Origin: Desulfovibrionaceae bacterium
GTDB taxonomy: Bacteria > Desulfobacterota > Desulfovibrionia > Desulfovibrionales > Desulfovibrionaceae
Reading direction: 5' to 3'
NCBI GenBank assembly: GCA_022510785.1
Contig: JAFLSV010000005.1
Coordinates: 1 to 64,000 of the forward strand
DNA: 64,000 nucleotides
How positions within the stretch are numbered: position 1 is the first letter of the stretch; each line of letters opens with the position of its first letter. Positions 43,960-52,813 of the stretch are shown here, piece after piece. The position numbers were made by a program, and so were the translations under genes. The notes under the pieces are model-generated. The model was not told the origin of the DNA. It searched no databases and saw only the letters and a list, made by a program, of their open reading frames with translations.

Positions 43960-43981
43960 TTCAAGGAAAATTTTTCTTGAA
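43960..43981. promoter_or_regulatory. AT-rich near-palindrome upstream of the antiporter gene
   Basis: The 22 bases are a palindrome with one mismatch: TTCAAG at the left end, CTTGAA at the right end, AAAATTTT in the centre. It lies about 125 bases upstream of the antiporter start, in the gap to the TauE-type permease gene (43837-44087). It could be an operator, or it could help end the permease transcript. Confidence 0.35.
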
Positions 43982-44087
43982 ATTATCAAAAAAGCGAATG
44001 CCCCGGTTCTGGCTGGGCAGGCAGCGCGCGAAACTCCGGAGCCGCAAAAGCGGAGTGTCCCGGCAGTGAGCGCCGGCCCGGAACGCC

Positions 44088-44843
44088 TCAGCCCACAGCG
44101 CGCACGCAAAGAACCAGCGCCGCCACAGCCAGAAACGTAAGGATCAGGCGGTTAAACAGCTCTTCCTTGATATTGCGGCCCAGGCGCACTCCCGCAAACT
44201 GCCCCAGGGCGCATCCCGCTATGCCGGCAAGCGAAATCCGAAGCAGTTCCATGGTGTACAGGCCGGAAAGCGCCTGCATCGTCACCGCTCCAAGGCTCGT
44301 AAAAATATAAATCACGCTCATGTTGCCGCGGGCGCGGTCGGGTTCCCAGTGTCTGAGCAAGGCATAGATCCCCAGGGGGGCGCCGACCATGGCGACCGAT
44401 GAGGCGACAAAGCCGCATACTGTCCCGGCCGCGGCGCCCAGAACCGTGGATTCGGGAAGGCGGTACGTTGTCGCCTTGCGGAACAGCCGCAGGAGGACAA
44501 ACACGGCAAGCATGGCGCTGATCATGAGCTCAAGGGTTCTGACAGAGGCCAGTTTCAGGGCCAGCACACCGATAACGCATCCCGGGACAATGCCGATGCC
44601 CAGAGCCCGGATATCCGGCCATACGCAATCCCTGCGGTAGGCAAGGGCCAGATGCATGCAGCCGTACACGCCGATAAGGCACGAGATCAGCACGGCCTCA
44701 CCGGCCGGCAGCACCGTTGTCAGAATGGGCATGGCGACCATGATGGAGCCCACGCCGGTGGCTCCGCCGACAATGCCGCCCAGCATCCATCCCACAAAAA
44801 CAACAACGCTGATCCACACTGTATCAGGCGGCATTCGGTTCAC
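44088..44843 (-). CDS. TauE/SafE (TSUP) family permease
   Basis: 251 residues with about eight membrane helices and the glycine-rich first repeat GGATGVGSIMVAMP, mirrored by SVAMVGAPLG in the second half. TSUP proteins export or import sulfur-containing or small organic anions (sulfite, sulfoacetate and others). It begins at GTG 44843, 33 bases after dnaJ, with no clear ribosome binding site; the third-codon ATG is an alternative. In a sulfate reducer a sulfite or thiosulfate substrate is plausible but unsupported by its neighbours. Confidence 0.8.
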   Translation of the reverse strand: MNRMPPDTVWISVVVFVGWMLGGIVGGATGVGSIMVAMPILTTVLPAGEAVLISCLIGVYGCMHLALAYRRDCVWPDIRALGIGIVPGCVIGVLALKLASVRTLELMISAMLAVFVLLRLFRKATTYRLPESTVLGAAAGTVCGFVASSVAMVGAPLGIYALLRHWEPDRARGNMSVIYIFTSLGAVTMQALSGLYTMELLRISLAGIAGCALGQFAGVRLGRNIKEELFNRLILTFLAVAALVLCVRAVG

Positions 44844-44876
44844 TCATTGGCTGGCATTCATTCATGCGGGAATTTT

Positions 44877-45995
44877 TTAGTCCATGCCCATGGCCTTGCC
44901 GAATTTGTGCATGGCCTTTTTGACCTTGCCGCCCAGGGTTTTTTCCTGTGCCCTGGTTATCTTTTCAAATTCGCGGAGCAGGCGCTCCTGCTCGTCGGTG
45001 AGCCGGGTGGGAGTCTGCACCCGGACTTCCACAAGCATGTCCCCTGTCCGCTGTTCCCCGGGGTACTGCAAACCCTTGCCGCCCAGGCGGAAGACGGTGC
45101 CGCTCTGAGTTCCCTTGGGGATGTCCACATCCAGCGTTTCATCCAGGCCGGGTACTTCGATGCGTGCGCCCAGGGCGGCCTGGGGAAAGGATATGGCGGC
45201 GGTGTAGATGAGATCCTGGCCCTGGCGGCCAAAGATCTTGTCTTCCTCCACCCGCAGAACAACATACAGATCCCCCGGAGGGCCGCCGTGCGCGCCCAGT
45301 TCTCCTTCGCCGCGCAGACGCAGGCGCGCGCCGTCATAGACGCCCGCCGGGATGCGGACGGTGAGATCGCGCGTTTGCTGGATGATGCCCTGACCCTTGC
45401 ACTTGGGACAGGGATGCGGAAGGGTGAAGCCCTGGCCGCCGCAGGCCGCGCAGGGCACGCTGATCTGAAAAAATCCCTGGGAGTGGCGCACCTGGCCGCT
45501 CCCGCCGCATTTTTTGCAGCTTTCGGGATGGGTGCCCCTGGCCGCCCCCGTGCCCTCGCATTCATCGCACGGTACATGGTGGGGGATGGAAATGGGCACT
45601 TCGGCGCCCTTGGCCGCCTGCCGGAAGGAAACGGTCAGGTTGTAGCGCAGGTCGGCCCCGGCCGTGGGGCGAGGGCCGCGCGGGCGGGCGCTGAAGCCGA
45701 AGAGGTCGCCAAAAATATCGCTGAACTGCGAAAAGATGTCATCCGCGCTGGAGAAACCGCCGCCGTGACCAAAGGGATCGGGCGAGCCGTAGCGGTCATA
45801 GTTGGCCCGGCGCTCGGGATCGCGCAGGGCGTCATAGGCTTCGGCCGCCTCCTTGAATTTTTGCTCCGCCTCTGGATTATCCGGGTTGCGATCCGGGTGG
45901 TATTGCAGGGCCAGTTTGCGGTACGCGTGTTTGATTTCCTCATCCGAGGCATCCCGCGCCACACCCAGAATTTCGTAAAAATCGCGCTGACTCAT
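44877..45995 (-). CDS. dnaJ: Chaperone DnaJ (type I)
   Basis: Hsp40 co-chaperone that stimulates DnaK. 372 residues: J domain with HPD at about 33-35, Gly/Phe region (70-110), four CxxCxGxG zinc repeats ([32 protein letters not shown]; about 140-200) and the C-terminal client domain. All zinc ligands are present, so it is a full DnaJ, not CbpA. dnaK and grpE are not adjacent; rpoZ lies 44 bases upstream with a GC-rich hairpin (46023-46039) between them. Confidence 0.95.
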   Translation of the reverse strand: MSQRDFYEILGVARDASDEEIKHAYRKLALQYHPDRNPDNPEAEQKFKEAAEAYDALRDPERRANYDRYGSPDPFGHGGGFSSADDIFSQFSDIFGDLFGFSARPRGPRPTAGADLRYNLTVSFRQAAKGAEVPISIPHHVPCDECEGTGAARGTHPESCKKCGGSGQVRHSQGFFQISVPCAACGGQGFTLPHPCPKCKGQGIIQQTRDLTVRIPAGVYDGARLRLRGEGELGAHGGPPGDLYVVLRVEEDKIFGRQGQDLIYTAAISFPQAALGARIEVPGLDETLDVDIPKGTQSGTVFRLGGKGLQYPGEQRTGDMLVEVRVQTPTRLTDEQERLLREFEKITRAQEKTLGGKVKKAMHKFGKAMGMD

Positions 45996-46039
45996 ACTGC
46001 TGCTGTTGTTCCCGCGCCGGCTCCCCGGCCATGCCGGGG

Positions 46040-46276
46040 CTAGTCGTCCAGAACGGGAGAGGCGCCGTCTTCCAGGGGAGTATAAAAGCGGTGATCCTCC
46101 GGCAGAATTTTGCCGGCGGCTATTTCGCGCAGGGCTGTGACAACTTCCTTGTTTTTGGATTCCACCAGGGGTTCGTACCCTTCGCGGTACTGGTGCACCC
46201 GCTTGATGGCCATCTGAACAAGCAGAAAGCGGTTTTCCACGCGGCGCTGGCAGTCTTCGACGGTAATGCGGGCCAT
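46040..46276 (-). CDS. rpoZ: RNA polymerase omega subunit
   Basis: 78-residue omega subunit that helps assemble RNA polymerase and contributes to the ppGpp site. Family pattern [21 protein letters not shown] (residues about 14-25) and [16 protein letters not shown]. The start at 46276 has GGAGG upstream; a longer in-frame version beginning at 46330 lacks homology. A sigma-70-type promoter lies at 46395-46423. Confidence 0.94.
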   Translation of the reverse strand: MARITVEDCQRRVENRFLLVQMAIKRVHQYREGYEPLVESKNKEVVTALREIAAGKILPEDHRFYTPLEDGASPVLDD

Positions 46277-46394
46277 AATGCCTCCCAAGAAAGAAAAGAG
46301 AGCGTCGGCTGACGCTTCATGAGTGCACAATACGTCGTCTCAGCGCCTTGTCTGGGCGTGGAGACACCAAAAGCGGCATGGTGCCGAACTTTAT

Positions 46395-46423
46395 TTTTTA
46401 GCCTGTGTGCCGGGGCATGTCAA
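46395..46423 (-). promoter_or_regulatory. Sigma-70-type promoter for rpoZ-dnaJ
   Basis: On the minus strand, TTGACA (complement of 46418-46423) and TAAAAA (complement of 46395-46400) are 17 bases apart. A start near 46388 gives a leader of about 110 bases. Confidence 0.6.
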
Positions 46424-46450
46424 GGGGTGAAGGACTGCCCGCGGCCTCTG

Positions 46451-48826
46451 TCATTGTCCAGATCGTGACGGATCGTGTTTGTGCCCGATCCTGGCTTTCA
46501 CGCGCGGAGCCCGGCTTTGCGTTTTTGTCCGGCGGGGTGGGTCATGGCGGCGCTCCGCCCGGGGCGGCATGTCCCTTCTGCCGGAATGCGGCGCGCGGCC
46601 CTTCCGGGGCGGCGGATCAGCAGCCGCGGGCGTCAGGCGTATTTCCAGGCGCTCCACGTTGACATCCGTCAGCCGCACATCAAGGGCCCCGCCCAGCCGA
46701 TAGGCCCGGCCGCTCAGGCGGCCGCGCAGTTCCTGACGGTCGCCGTCGTATCCGAAAAAGTCGCGGCCCAGGCTTTCCACACGCACCATGCCTTCCAGGG
46801 GCATCCCCTCCAGTTCCACAAAGAGGCCGAAGGGCATGACGCCGCTGATCACGCCGTGCATGACCTCGCCCACACGGCCGCGCAGCAGCAGGCAGCCGAG
46901 GCGGCGGGTAATTTCCCGTTCCGCATTCTGGGCCGCCCGCTCGCGGCTGTTGCACTGTTCGGCCACGGTCAGCAGCCGGTGGCCGGCGGGGAGCGGCCCG
47001 CCCGCGCTCAGGCCCAGCGCCCGGCGCAGGGCCCGGTGGGTGACCAGATCCGCATAACGGCGGATGGGTGAGGTGAAGTGGCAGTAGAGGGGCGAGGCCA
47101 GGCCGAAATGCCCCTCCGCCCGGGGATCATAGCGGGCCTGCATCATGGAGCGCAGCACCAGCCGTTTGACCAGAAAGGCCTGATCCGTTCCCGCGGCCGC
47201 TTCCAGCACGCCATGCAGCCAGCGCAGCCGGGCTTCGGGCGTCATGCGGGCGGCGGCCCGGGGCAGGGGCAGGCCCGTGGCGTTCAGGGAGCGGATAAGA
47301 TCCGCCATTTTTTCCGGGCCTGGCTCCGGGTGTGTCCGGTACAGCACAGGGGCGCCGCGCGCGCCGAGAAACGCGGCCACAGCCTCGTTGGCCGCCACCA
47401 TGAAGGCTTCAATCAGGCGATGGCTGAACAGGCGCCGCCGGTGGCGCACGGCCATGACCCGGCCCTTGTCCAGCACCCATTCCGCTTCGGGCAGATCCAG
47501 ATCCAGACCGCCTTGCCCGCGGCGGCGCCGGATGAGCAAGTCGGCCAGCTGCGCGGCCTCACGCAGCATGGCGGCCACCTCGGCGGGCATGGCGTTCTTT
47601 CCTTCCGGGGGGTCATCGCGCGGCGCGGCGTCCAGCAGAGCCTGAACGCCGGTATAGGTCAGGCGCGCCCGCGATCGCATGAGCGCGGCCGCAAACGTGG
47701 TGCCCTGGATACGCCCCGCCCTGTCCATGCGCAGATCCACCGTCAGAACACGGCGATCCTCGCCTGGCCGCAGGCTGCACACGCCGCCGCTCAGCGCCTC
47801 GGGCAGCATGGGTTCCACCGAAGCGGGAAAATAGGCGGAATTGCCGCGTTCCCGCGCCTCGCGATCCAGAGCGCTGCGGGGACGCACATACAAGGACACA
47901 TCGGCAATGGCCACCAGCAGGCGCCAGCCGTCGTTCTGGCGTTCCACATAAATCGCGTCGTCAAAGTCGCGGGCATCCTCGCCGTCAATGGTGACCAGGG
48001 GCAGATCGCGCAGGTCAAGGGGCTCTTCCCCTTCCGGCTCGCGCCGGGCAACGGTCTCGGCCTCGGCCCGCACATGGTCGGGAAAGCCCTGGGGGATGGC
48101 GTGGCTGAATTTTGTTATCTGTTCCTGCGCCGCCACCTCATCGCCGGGCTCCAGCGAGCGGACAGCCGTGCCCGACCATCGCGCGTCTTTCCCGGATGGC
48201 GCGGGTGGCCGCCCCGCCGGGGGGGACAGGGCCGGCGGGGGGGACGGCAGGCGCTCTCCGGGAGTCACGCGGATAAGCTCTCCCTCCCGTGGGGCCGCGG
48301 GCAGGCCGGAGACGTCGATCAGCATGTCAAAGGCAAGGCGCGTGTCCATGGGGCGGGCCAGTACCAGCGCGTCACGCCGGGCCGCATGCAGCACCTGCGC
48401 GGTCAGCTCTTCCCGGCTCCGGCGCAGCACCCGCAGCACACGGCCTTCCGAGCCGTGCCGGCCGGGCAGCAGGGCCGCTTCCACCAGATCACCGTCCCAG
48501 GCATCTCCCATGGCCTCCGGCGCTATGAAAACGGCGTGGACGCCGTGTGGATCACGCTGCTCGGGCCTGACAAAGCCCGCGCCGGATCGCCGCATGGACA
48601 GGATGCCGCTGATTTTTTTCAGGCGGTCGGCCACTGTCCAGGTTCCGCCGCGCAGGCGGGCCAGAGAGCCCTCGCCGGCCATGTGGCGCAGGCTTGCCAG
48701 CGCCTCGCGCTTGAGGCGGCGGGACAGTCCCGCGCGGCGCAGAATTTCGTCCAGGTTCAACGGGTGGGGCGCGGCGGACAGCACATCGATCAGGGTCTGC
48801 GGCGTCAGGGTATCATGTTTTTTCAC
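46451..48826 (-). CDS. rnr: Ribonuclease R
   Basis: 3'-5' hydrolytic exoribonuclease able to degrade structured RNA. 791 residues: N-terminal winged helix (about 1-65), cold-shock domains, the RNB catalytic core with TIDGEDARDFDDAIY (Asp cluster near 290) and SPIRRYADLVTHR (near 615), an S1 domain (about 665-745) and a long basic Arg/Lys/Pro/His tail. GTG 48826 overlaps the lpxK stop as GTGA; a start at 48928 inside lpxK would add a non-homologous leader. Confidence 0.93.
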   Translation of the reverse strand: MKKHDTLTPQTLIDVLSAAPHPLNLDEILRRAGLSRRLKREALASLRHMAGEGSLARLRGGTWTVADRLKKISGILSMRRSGAGFVRPEQRDPHGVHAVFIAPEAMGDAWDGDLVEAALLPGRHGSEGRVLRVLRRSREELTAQVLHAARRDALVLARPMDTRLAFDMLIDVSGLPAAPREGELIRVTPGERLPSPPPALSPPAGRPPAPSGKDARWSGTAVRSLEPGDEVAAQEQITKFSHAIPQGFPDHVRAEAETVARREPEGEEPLDLRDLPLVTIDGEDARDFDDAIYVERQNDGWRLLVAIADVSLYVRPRSALDREARERGNSAYFPASVEPMLPEALSGGVCSLRPGEDRRVLTVDLRMDRAGRIQGTTFAAALMRSRARLTYTGVQALLDAAPRDDPPEGKNAMPAEVAAMLREAAQLADLLIRRRRGQGGLDLDLPEAEWVLDKGRVMAVRHRRRLFSHRLIEAFMVAANEAVAAFLGARGAPVLYRTHPEPGPEKMADLIRSLNATGLPLPRAAARMTPEARLRWLHGVLEAAAGTDQAFLVKRLVLRSMMQARYDPRAEGHFGLASPLYCHFTSPIRRYADLVTHRALRRALGLSAGGPLPAGHRLLTVAEQCNSRERAAQNAEREITRRLGCLLLRGRVGEVMHGVISGVMPFGLFVELEGMPLEGMVRVESLGRDFFGYDGDRQELRGRLSGRAYRLGGALDVRLTDVNVERLEIRLTPAAADPPPRKGRAPHSGRRDMPPRAERRHDPPRRTKTQSRAPRVKARIGHKHDPSRSGQ

Positions 48827-49983
48827 AAGGGCGCTCCGCCGGTCGTTCCGCGGGCTTCGCACCGGGCGTGCCCCGCCTGGGCTCGCGCGTGCGGAAGAAA
48901 AGGGGTGCATGCCCACCAGGCGTTCCACCAGCTTTCAAAATCAGGCCCCTGGGCGTCGTCCGGCCAGGCGGCCGCATAAAAATCCGCCTTGACTTCCAGG
49001 GTGTACAGGGCGGGCAGTTTCAGGGAACCCAGCTTGACCGCGTCCTTGGCCGTGCACAGCACGGGCAGACCGGGCGCCGACAGGCGCCGCGCGTCTTCCC
49101 GGCCGCTGTAGTCGTGATGATCGGGAAAGATGAGATGCGCTTCCGGCGCCCGTCCCATGAAGGATTCGGCACTGCGCCGCACCTGGACGGGATTGCCCAC
49201 GGCGCTGGTCAGCAGGTAGGGGCCGGGTACCGCGTCCGCGGGCAGCAGAGGGGCGGAATTTTGCCCGCAGGCGAGCAAGCCCTGCGGGCGCAGGCAAAAG
49301 GCGAAAATCGGGCGTGGAAAGGAGGCCAGGCGGCGGCGCAGCTTGGGCAGGGCGTCCGGCCATGCGGCCGGGTCCAGCTTGAGCACAAAGGCATCGGCCG
49401 CGTTGAGGCATGCGGCCGGCTCGCGCCAGGTTCCGGCGGGCAGTACCCGGTTCCAGCCGGAGGATGCCCCGTCGTCGAGGTCGTCAGCGTCCAGCAGAAC
49501 CAGATCGAGGTGGCGGCCCGTGGACAGGTGCTGAAAGCCGTCGTCAAGGATGAAGAGAGCGGGGGGAAGGGCATCGCCCAGGGCGTGGCGGGCCGCCCGG
49601 TTGCGGTCGGGATCAGCCAGGATGAGAGCCTCGGGGTGGCGTCTGGCCAGCATGAGCGGCTCATCTCCGCTGTGCGCGGGACTTGCGCCGGCGTTGACGG
49701 GAAAGGGCCGGAACGGCGCCCTGGCGCCATAGCCGCGGGTGAGCACGGCGGCCCGCAGCCCCCGCGCGCCTGCCCAGTCGAGCAGCCAGTCCGTCACCGG
49801 GGTTTTGCCCGTGCCGCCCCAGGAAATATTGCCCACGGAGACGCAGGGTCTGGAAAAAAAGCGGGCGCGCGGAAGGCCGTGTTCCGCAAGACGGCGACGG
49901 AGCAGGGCCGCGCCGCCGTACATGAGGGACAGCGGAAGCAGCAGGGGGGCGAGGGTGTTCTGGAGGGGGTGCCGGCGGGCCAT
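48823..49983 (-). CDS. lpxK: Tetraacyldisaccharide 4'-kinase LpxK
   Basis: Phosphorylates the lipid A precursor to lipid IVA at the inner membrane. About 386 residues: an N-terminal hydrophobic anchor (about 6-20) and the P-loop SVGNISWGGTGKTPV (about 50-64), then LTRGYG and the conserved LDDGFQH motif (about 145). The start at 49983 (MARRHPLQN) is the family start but has no ribosome binding site and lies two bases after the T-run of a perfect intrinsic terminator; an ATG at 50001 sits in that terminator's loop. A C-terminal extension of about 20 residues overlaps RNase R by four bases. Confidence 0.9.
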   Translation of the reverse strand: MARRHPLQNTLAPLLLPLSLMYGGAALLRRRLAEHGLPRARFFSRPCVSVGNISWGGTGKTPVTDWLLDWAGARGLRAAVLTRGYGARAPFRPFPVNAGASPAHSGDEPLMLARRHPEALILADPDRNRAARHALGDALPPALFILDDGFQHLSTGRHLDLVLLDADDLDDGASSGWNRVLPAGTWREPAACLNAADAFVLKLDPAAWPDALPKLRRRLASFPRPIFAFCLRPQGLLACGQNSAPLLPADAVPGPYLLTSAVGNPVQVRRSAESFMGRAPEAHLIFPDHHDYSGREDARRLSAPGLPVLCTAKDAVKLGSLKLPALYTLEVKADFYAAAWPDDAQGPDFESWWNAWWACTPFLPHARAQAGHARCEARGTTGGAPL

Positions 49984-50013
49984 ACAAAAAGGGCGGCGCA
50001 TGCAGCGCCGCCC
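49984..50013 (-). terminator. Intrinsic terminator after the Bax-inhibitor-1 gene, touching the lpxK start
   Basis: On the minus strand GGGCGGCGC (complement of 50005-50013) and GCGCCGCCC (complement of 49991-49999) form a nine-bp stem with a five-base loop, followed by TTTTTGT. The T-run ends just before the lpxK ATG. Confidence 0.85.
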
Positions 50014-50020
50014 CGATGCG

Positions 50021-50728
50021 CTAATCGCGGTTGCCGAACAGGCGCAGCAGCATGAGGAACATGTTGACGAAATCAAGATACAGGGTCAGCGCGCCGAGAA
50101 TGGCGCCCCGGCGGATGGCCAGGCTGTCGTCAAGCGGGGCGCTTTCACCCATGGCGCGCAGCTTTTGCGTGTCGTACGCGGTGAGGCCCGCGAACACAAG
50201 GACGCCGATGACGCTGATGGCGAAGTCCATGGCGCTGTTGCGCAGGAAAATATTGACGATGCTGGCCAGGATGATGCCCCACAGGCCCATGATCAGAAAG
50301 CTGCCCATGCCGGTGAGATCACGCCTGGTCACCGTGCCGAACAGGCTCATGCCGCCGAACATGCCGGCCGTGACCACAAAGGCCTGGCTGACGGAGGACT
50401 GCGTGTACACCAGGAGAACCGGCCCCAGCAACACGCCCATAAGCGCCGCGTACAGCATGAAGAAGCCCGTGGCCGCGCCCGCGGACAGCCGGGGCATGGC
50501 CGCCGACAGGTAGATGACCAGGCCGAAGATGGCCACCATGGTCAGGATGGGCATGAGGCTGTTGCCAAAGAAAAACTGAAGCAGGGCCGGGCTGGTGGCC
50601 ATGGCGTAGGCGGCTATGGCTGTCACGCCCAGGGCGGCCGTCATCCACAGATACACCTGCTGCATAAAGACCGAGGCGGTGGAACGCGCCTGCGACAGCG
50701 CGCCGGTTTGATCCCGCAAATCATTCAT
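50021..50728 (-). CDS. Bax inhibitor-1/YccA family membrane protein
   Basis: 235 residues with seven membrane helices and the UPF0005 pattern: FMLYAALMGVLLGPVLLVYT, SLFGTVTRRDLTGMGSFL, and a C-terminal VFAGLTAYDTQKLR followed by LDFVNMFLMLLRLFG. Members act as pH-sensitive calcium leaks or modulate FtsH; the specific role here is unknown. The start at 50728 is eight bases after GGGAGG. It is followed by a terminator that overlaps the lpxK start. Confidence 0.88.
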   Translation of the reverse strand: MNDLRDQTGALSQARSTASVFMQQVYLWMTAALGVTAIAAYAMATSPALLQFFFGNSLMPILTMVAIFGLVIYLSAAMPRLSAGAATGFFMLYAALMGVLLGPVLLVYTQSSVSQAFVVTAGMFGGMSLFGTVTRRDLTGMGSFLIMGLWGIILASIVNIFLRNSAMDFAISVIGVLVFAGLTAYDTQKLRAMGESAPLDDSLAIRRGAILGALTLYLDFVNMFLMLLRLFGNRD

Positions 50729-50775
50729 ACACATAACCTCCCGCACGGCCGGGCCGTGTGTGTTGTCGAACAGGA

Positions 50776-50831
50776 AACGCCGTTTCTTTGGCGTTGTTTA
50801 ATACAATAATACGCTTTGCGGAAATCCGCAA
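50776..50831. promoter_or_regulatory. Inverted repeats upstream of the Bax-inhibitor-1 gene
   Basis: TTGCGGAAATCCGCAA (50816-50831) is a perfect inverted repeat, and AACGCC (50776-50781) pairs with GGCGTT (50790-50795). Between them, on the minus strand, TTGCGG and TATTGT are 17 bases apart and could be a promoter, so the first repeat would overlap its -35. The rest of the gap up to 51262 holds no convincing gene. Confidence 0.35.
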
Positions 50832-50969
50832 GGGACAGCGCTTTTTGAGACTTTTGCCCCTTCAAGGAAAACTATCTTTTATCATACTGAAAAAACACGA
50901 AAAACCTTCACAAAATCATCAAAAAGGTGCATGCCTCCGCTTTTTGGCTGTGCGCGCCAGGCGCGGGCA

Positions 50970-50985
50970 TGGCCCGCCGCTTGCC
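50970..50985 (+). promoter_or_regulatory. Possible sigma-54 promoter upstream of hdrC
   Basis: TGGCCCGCCGCTTGCC has TGGC and TTGC with the exact ten-base GG-to-GC spacing. It lies 278 bases before the hdrC start. In such GC-rich DNA a chance match is quite possible, and no activator gene is adjacent. Confidence 0.35.
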
Positions 50986-51262
50986 GGAACGGATGCGCGG
51001 ATGAGTGCGCCGCGGGGGCTGCCCATGCCCGGCTTGCCGCCTGTATCAAAAACTGGGCCACAGGCGCCGGTGCGGATGATCTCCGGCTGGCAAGGCTGGA
51101 CTTGGGCCCTGAAGTATGTTCTTATAAAAGCTTCCGTGACGCCGCCTTTCCTGACAGGATGCCAGGGAGGAGCGCAACGCGGCGTCCGTTCCAATCCGGA
51201 AAGCGGCAAAGGCGCCGGCTTTTTCGCCAGGCATGTGGATCTTCCTCAGAAGGAACCCCCCT

Positions 51263-51820
51263 ATGGACACCATCAGGCTTGATTTTGCCCGGGACGCGAA
51301 CTTTCTCCACGCCGTGGAGGAGGAGAGCGGCCAGAATCTTTCCACCTGCTACCAGTGCGGCAACTGCACGGCGGGCTGCCCCGGCGCGCAGTTCTATGAT
51401 CGCCAGGTCAGCCAGATTATGCGCGCGGCCCAGCTGGGCCTCAAGGACGAGGCGCTGGGCAACCGCTCGCTGTGGCTCTGTCTTTCGTGCCAGACCTGCA
51501 CGGCCCGCTGTCCCAACAACATCGACGTGGCCCGCGTCATGGAGACCCTGCGCCACATGGCCCGGCGCGAGGGCAGGGTGCAGCACCGGCCCATCGAATC
51601 GTTCTGGAAGGCGTTTCTGGACACGGTGCGCCTGACCGGCCGTTCGTTTGAAATCGGTGTCATGGCCGACTACATGTTGCGCACAGGCCGGGGCTGGGGC
51701 AACATGGATATCGCCCCAACCGCGCTGGCCAAACGCAAACTGCCCTTCCTGCCGCACCGCATTCAGGGACGGGATGAAGTGGCCCGCATCTTCAAGCGGT
51801 ATGCGGAAAAAAGGAGTTAG
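51263..51820 (+). CDS. hdrC: Heterodisulfide reductase-like subunit C
   Basis: 185-residue iron-sulfur protein with two CxxCxxCxxxC clusters, CYQCGNCTAGC (about 29-39) and CLSCQTCTARC (about 72-82), giving two [4Fe-4S] centres that wire HdrA to HdrB. ATG 51263 follows AAGGA; a longer in-frame version from 51233 has no homologous start. No membrane segment is present, so the complex is cytoplasmic. First gene of hdrCBA-flxDC-flxB-flxA, with only three bases to hdrB. Confidence 0.92.
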   Translation: MDTIRLDFARDANFLHAVEEESGQNLSTCYQCGNCTAGCPGAQFYDRQVSQIMRAAQLGLKDEALGNRSLWLCLSCQTCTARCPNNIDVARVMETLRHMARREGRVQHRPIESFWKAFLDTVRLTGRSFEIGVMADYMLRTGRGWGNMDIAPTALAKRKLPFLPHRIQGRDEVARIFKRYAEKRS

Positions 51821-51823
51821 CCC

Positions 51824-52813
51824 GTGAAGTTCGCCTATTATCCCGGGTGTTCCGGCGAAGGAACCTCCACCGAATACGAGGCCTCCACACGCGCCGTGTG
51901 CCGCGCCCTGGGGCTGGAATTTGCCGAAATCGAGGACTGGAACTGCTGCGGCTCCACCCCGGCTCACGCCATGGACACCGTGCTGTCCGGCGCGCTGGGC
52001 GCCCGCAACCTTATGCTGGCCGGCCGCGCGGGGGCCGGGGGCGTGGTGACCCCCTGTCCCAGCTGTCTCTCCAATCTCAAAATGGCCCGTCACCGCATGC
52101 GGGCCCCCGAATTCAAGGCCAGGGTGGACGAACTGCTCGACGCGCCCACCCCGGCGCGCGAGGATGGTTCGGCTGATTTGCCCGACACCTTTTCGGTGCT
52201 TCAGGTTCTTCTGGAAGAGGTGGGGCTGGAGGCCATTGCCACCCGCGTGACCAACTCACTGGAAGGGCTGAAGGTCGCCACCTATTACGGCTGCCTGATG
52301 AGCCGCCCGGCCGAAATCATGAAGTTTGACGACCCCGAAAACCCCACGGCCATGGACAAGATCATGAGCGCTCTGGGAGCCGAGGTGGTGCCCTTTCCGC
52401 TCAAGACCGAATGCTGCGGCGCGGCCATGGGCGTGGCGCTGAAGGAAGTGACCTCCAGCCTGAGCGGCCGCATACTCGCGTCTGCCAAGGCCTTCGGGGC
52501 CGACGCCGTGGTGACGGCCTGCCCCCTGTGCCACATGAATCTGGACTTGCGCCAGGGGCAGGCCGGGCGCGCCACAGGCATCGCGTTTGACATGCCTGTG
52601 TTTTATTATACCCAGCTCATGGCCCTGGCTTTCGGTCTGCCCGCCGCCTCGCTGAAGCTGGAAAAGCTGGCCGTCAGTCCCGGGCCTGTGCTCAAGAAGC
52701 TGGCGGATTGCCGGGCCGAAAAGGCGCGTGTCGCCGCTGAAGCCAAACAGGCCCAGGCGGAATCGGCCGCCAGGCCGGCCGAATCACACGAAGCCGGAGG
52801 AGCCGCGTCATGA
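51824..52813 (+). CDS. hdrB: Heterodisulfide reductase-like subunit B
   Basis: 329 residues with both CCG domains: the first cysteine set ends in NCCGST (about 40) and CPSC (about 77), the second in YGC (about 154), ECCGAA (about 196) and CPLC (about 233). These hold the non-cubane clusters that reduce disulfides in methanogen HdrB; in sulfate reducers the acceptor is thought to be the DsrC trisulfide/disulfide. It starts at GTG 51824. The last 35 residues are an Ala/Glu/Lys-rich tail not needed for the fold. It overlaps hdrA by four bases. Confidence 0.93.
   Translation: MKFAYYPGCSGEGTSTEYEASTRAVCRALGLEFAEIEDWNCCGSTPAHAMDTVLSGALGARNLMLAGRAGAGGVVTPCPSCLSNLKMARHRMRAPEFKARVDELLDAPTPAREDGSADLPDTFSVLQVLLEEVGLEAIATRVTNSLEGLKVATYYGCLMSRPAEIMKFDDPENPTAMDKIMSALGAEVVPFPLKTECCGAAMGVALKEVTSSLSGRILASAKAFGADAVVTACPLCHMNLDLRQGQAGRATGIAFDMPVFYYTQLMALAFGLPAASLKLEKLAVSPGPVLKKLADCRAEKARVAAEAKQAQAESAARPAESHEAGGAAS

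Noticed and set aside
50798-50810. TTGT-N5-ACAA as a Rex redox box upstream of the Hdr-Flx operon
   Set aside because: The spacing and flanks do not fit the longer Rex consensus, and the site lies about 450 bases from hdrC.
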